Source of the DNA: JAVJSU01 sp040219275
GTDB taxonomy: Bacteria; Chloroflexota; Anaerolineae; Aggregatilineales; Phototrophicaceae
Direction: 5' to 3'
Length of the DNA: 14,035 nucleotides
NCBI GenBank assembly: GCA_040219275.1
Contig: JAVJSU010000087.1
Span: 1 to 14,035 of the forward strand
Shown here: positions 13,439 through 14,035 of the stretch, piece after piece
Layout: each line of letters starts with the position of its first letter
Numbering within the stretch: the stretch's first letter is position 1
Made by a program: the position numbers and the translations under genes
The notes under the pieces: generated by a model
Told to the model about the DNA's origin: nothing
Databases searched by the model: none
The model's input: the letters and a program-made list of their open reading frames with translations, nothing else

Positions 13439-13900
13439 CTAATCGGGAAATTCAGCGACCATCGTACAGGGACTTCCATCAGAACCCTCAATAAACAAGG
13501 GCCAGGCATAAATGCGACTCGCGTCTCCCAGATCGCTATCAATTCGTAAATCTTCCAGAATCAGCAAAAAACGCCCATCAGCACGACCAACGCCTGTCAA
13601 CACTTGATGCGTTTCTATTGATACGGGAACTGCATTCGGCGCACCAATCGAAACACAATCAATCGCTATGCCTTTCAAATTGGAAAATTCCATCAAAAAG
13701 CGTGCGCCATCGGGATGTAAAAATGCCCCTTCAAGCGGATAGCGTTCGGGATCAGAAGCACGTTTTTCGATCCAGCCAGTTCGCAACATCGCTATATCGG
13801 CAGATTTGAGTTGCCCGGCATAGGGTTCAAGTTCTTCTCTAGTGATAACGCCTCCATCTGGTTTAGGAACTTCCAGCACCAGTGGTGAGAAGAAAATACT
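13439..13900 (-). pseudogene. Cyclase-family (KynB-like) hydrolase, 5' end lost to IS insertion
   Basis: About 153 residues of a cyclase-family protein (PF04199, the group of kynurenine formamidase) remain. Recognisable blocks are IAMLRTGWIEKR (usual xxLLRTGW), FSNLKGIAIDCVSIGAPNAV (usual VGIDTPSxD), VSIETHQVLTG (usual xHxxLL), and IYAWPLFIEGSDGSPCTMVA (usual xxAPLxIxGxDGSPxRxxA). The frame is open upstream through SIFFSPLVLEV to 13900, where the IS end begins at CTAG. The N-terminal half with the metal-binding HxGTHxD motif is missing, so the visible part cannot be a working enzyme. A GTG at 13879 is not a credible start. The family hydrolyses amides or lactone-like bonds with a metal. The gene lies upstream of the importer in the same direction and was probably part of its pathway. 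Confidence 0.8.
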
Positions 13901-14035
13901 AGCAACCGGACATCAAACAGAAGTTCGGTCTGAAGAGAATAGGAATGGGATCATCAAAGACGAATCGTCGTTCTAACCAATCCCAGCCGACGCGAAAAAT
14001 ACTCAAGTCGTGGCGGTCAGTGCGGTCAACCTCGG
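13899..14035 (-). repeat. Inverted terminal repeat, right copy (IS end)
   Basis: This is the exact reverse complement of 4-140, ending at CTAG 13899-13902 on its inner side and running off the window on its outer side. On the minus strand it encodes the same transposase-like C-terminal 45 residues, with TAG at 13901-13899. The insertion splits the cyclase-family gene. Confidence 0.9.

Noticed and set aside
1..14035. Inverted ends read as telomeres of a linear plasmid or phage
   Set aside because: The repeat encodes a transposase-like C-terminus, and its inner edge on the right cuts through a cyclase gene, which fits IS insertion. No replication or structural genes are present.

Overview
The window is bacterial. 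It has strong AGGAGG-type ribosome binding sites, sigma70-like promoters, rho-independent terminators and a typical bacterial sugar ABC operon. The gene mix (an XPB-Bax1 repair pair, a P19-like protein resembling haloarchaeal relatives, a membrane-anchored metzincin-like protein, many decayed gene fragments) fits a Chloroflexota bacterium, perhaps Anaerolineae-like. That placement is inference from gene content; no rRNA or tRNA gene was seen. There is no CRISPR array.

Both ends carry the same 137-bp sequence in inverted orientation (4-140 and 13899-14035). Read from either end it encodes the last 45 residues of a probable transposase, ending in a TAG that lies inside CTAG. The window therefore looks like the ~13.76 kb between two inward-facing copies of one insertion sequence. 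The right copy interrupts a cyclase-family gene.

Left part (141-2860): a P19/Tp34-like metal-binding protein on the minus strand with its own terminator; a frameshifted WD40 remnant (minus); a plus-strand protein with a degenerate metzincin zinc motif followed by four membrane helices; and a DnaE2/ImuC-like C-terminal remnant (minus).

Centre (2907-5545): a clear sigma70 promoter drives xpb (SF2 helicase) and bax1 (DUF790 nuclease). The two genes abut (TAG/ATG) and probably form a two-gene helicase-nuclease DNA repair operon. By eye it is GC-richer than its surroundings.

Middle graveyard (5546-8452): remnants of an RHS protein and of a TIR-domain protein (two in-frame TGA codons), then an intact phosphotriesterase-like lactonase gene whose stop codon directly abuts the TIR start codon. 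Next come a 540-bp region with a lactonase promoter and an attenuator-like fold, and a cluster of broken unrecognised ORFs.

Right part (8453-13900, minus strand): a ribose/galactose-type ABC importer in the order binding protein, double ATPase, permease, permease. A terminator-like hairpin follows the binding-protein gene. Upstream lies the C-terminal half of a cyclase-family hydrolase. Cyclase and lactonase near the importer suggest uptake and hydrolysis of a sugar-acid, lactone or similar small molecule, but the substrate cannot be read from the sequence.
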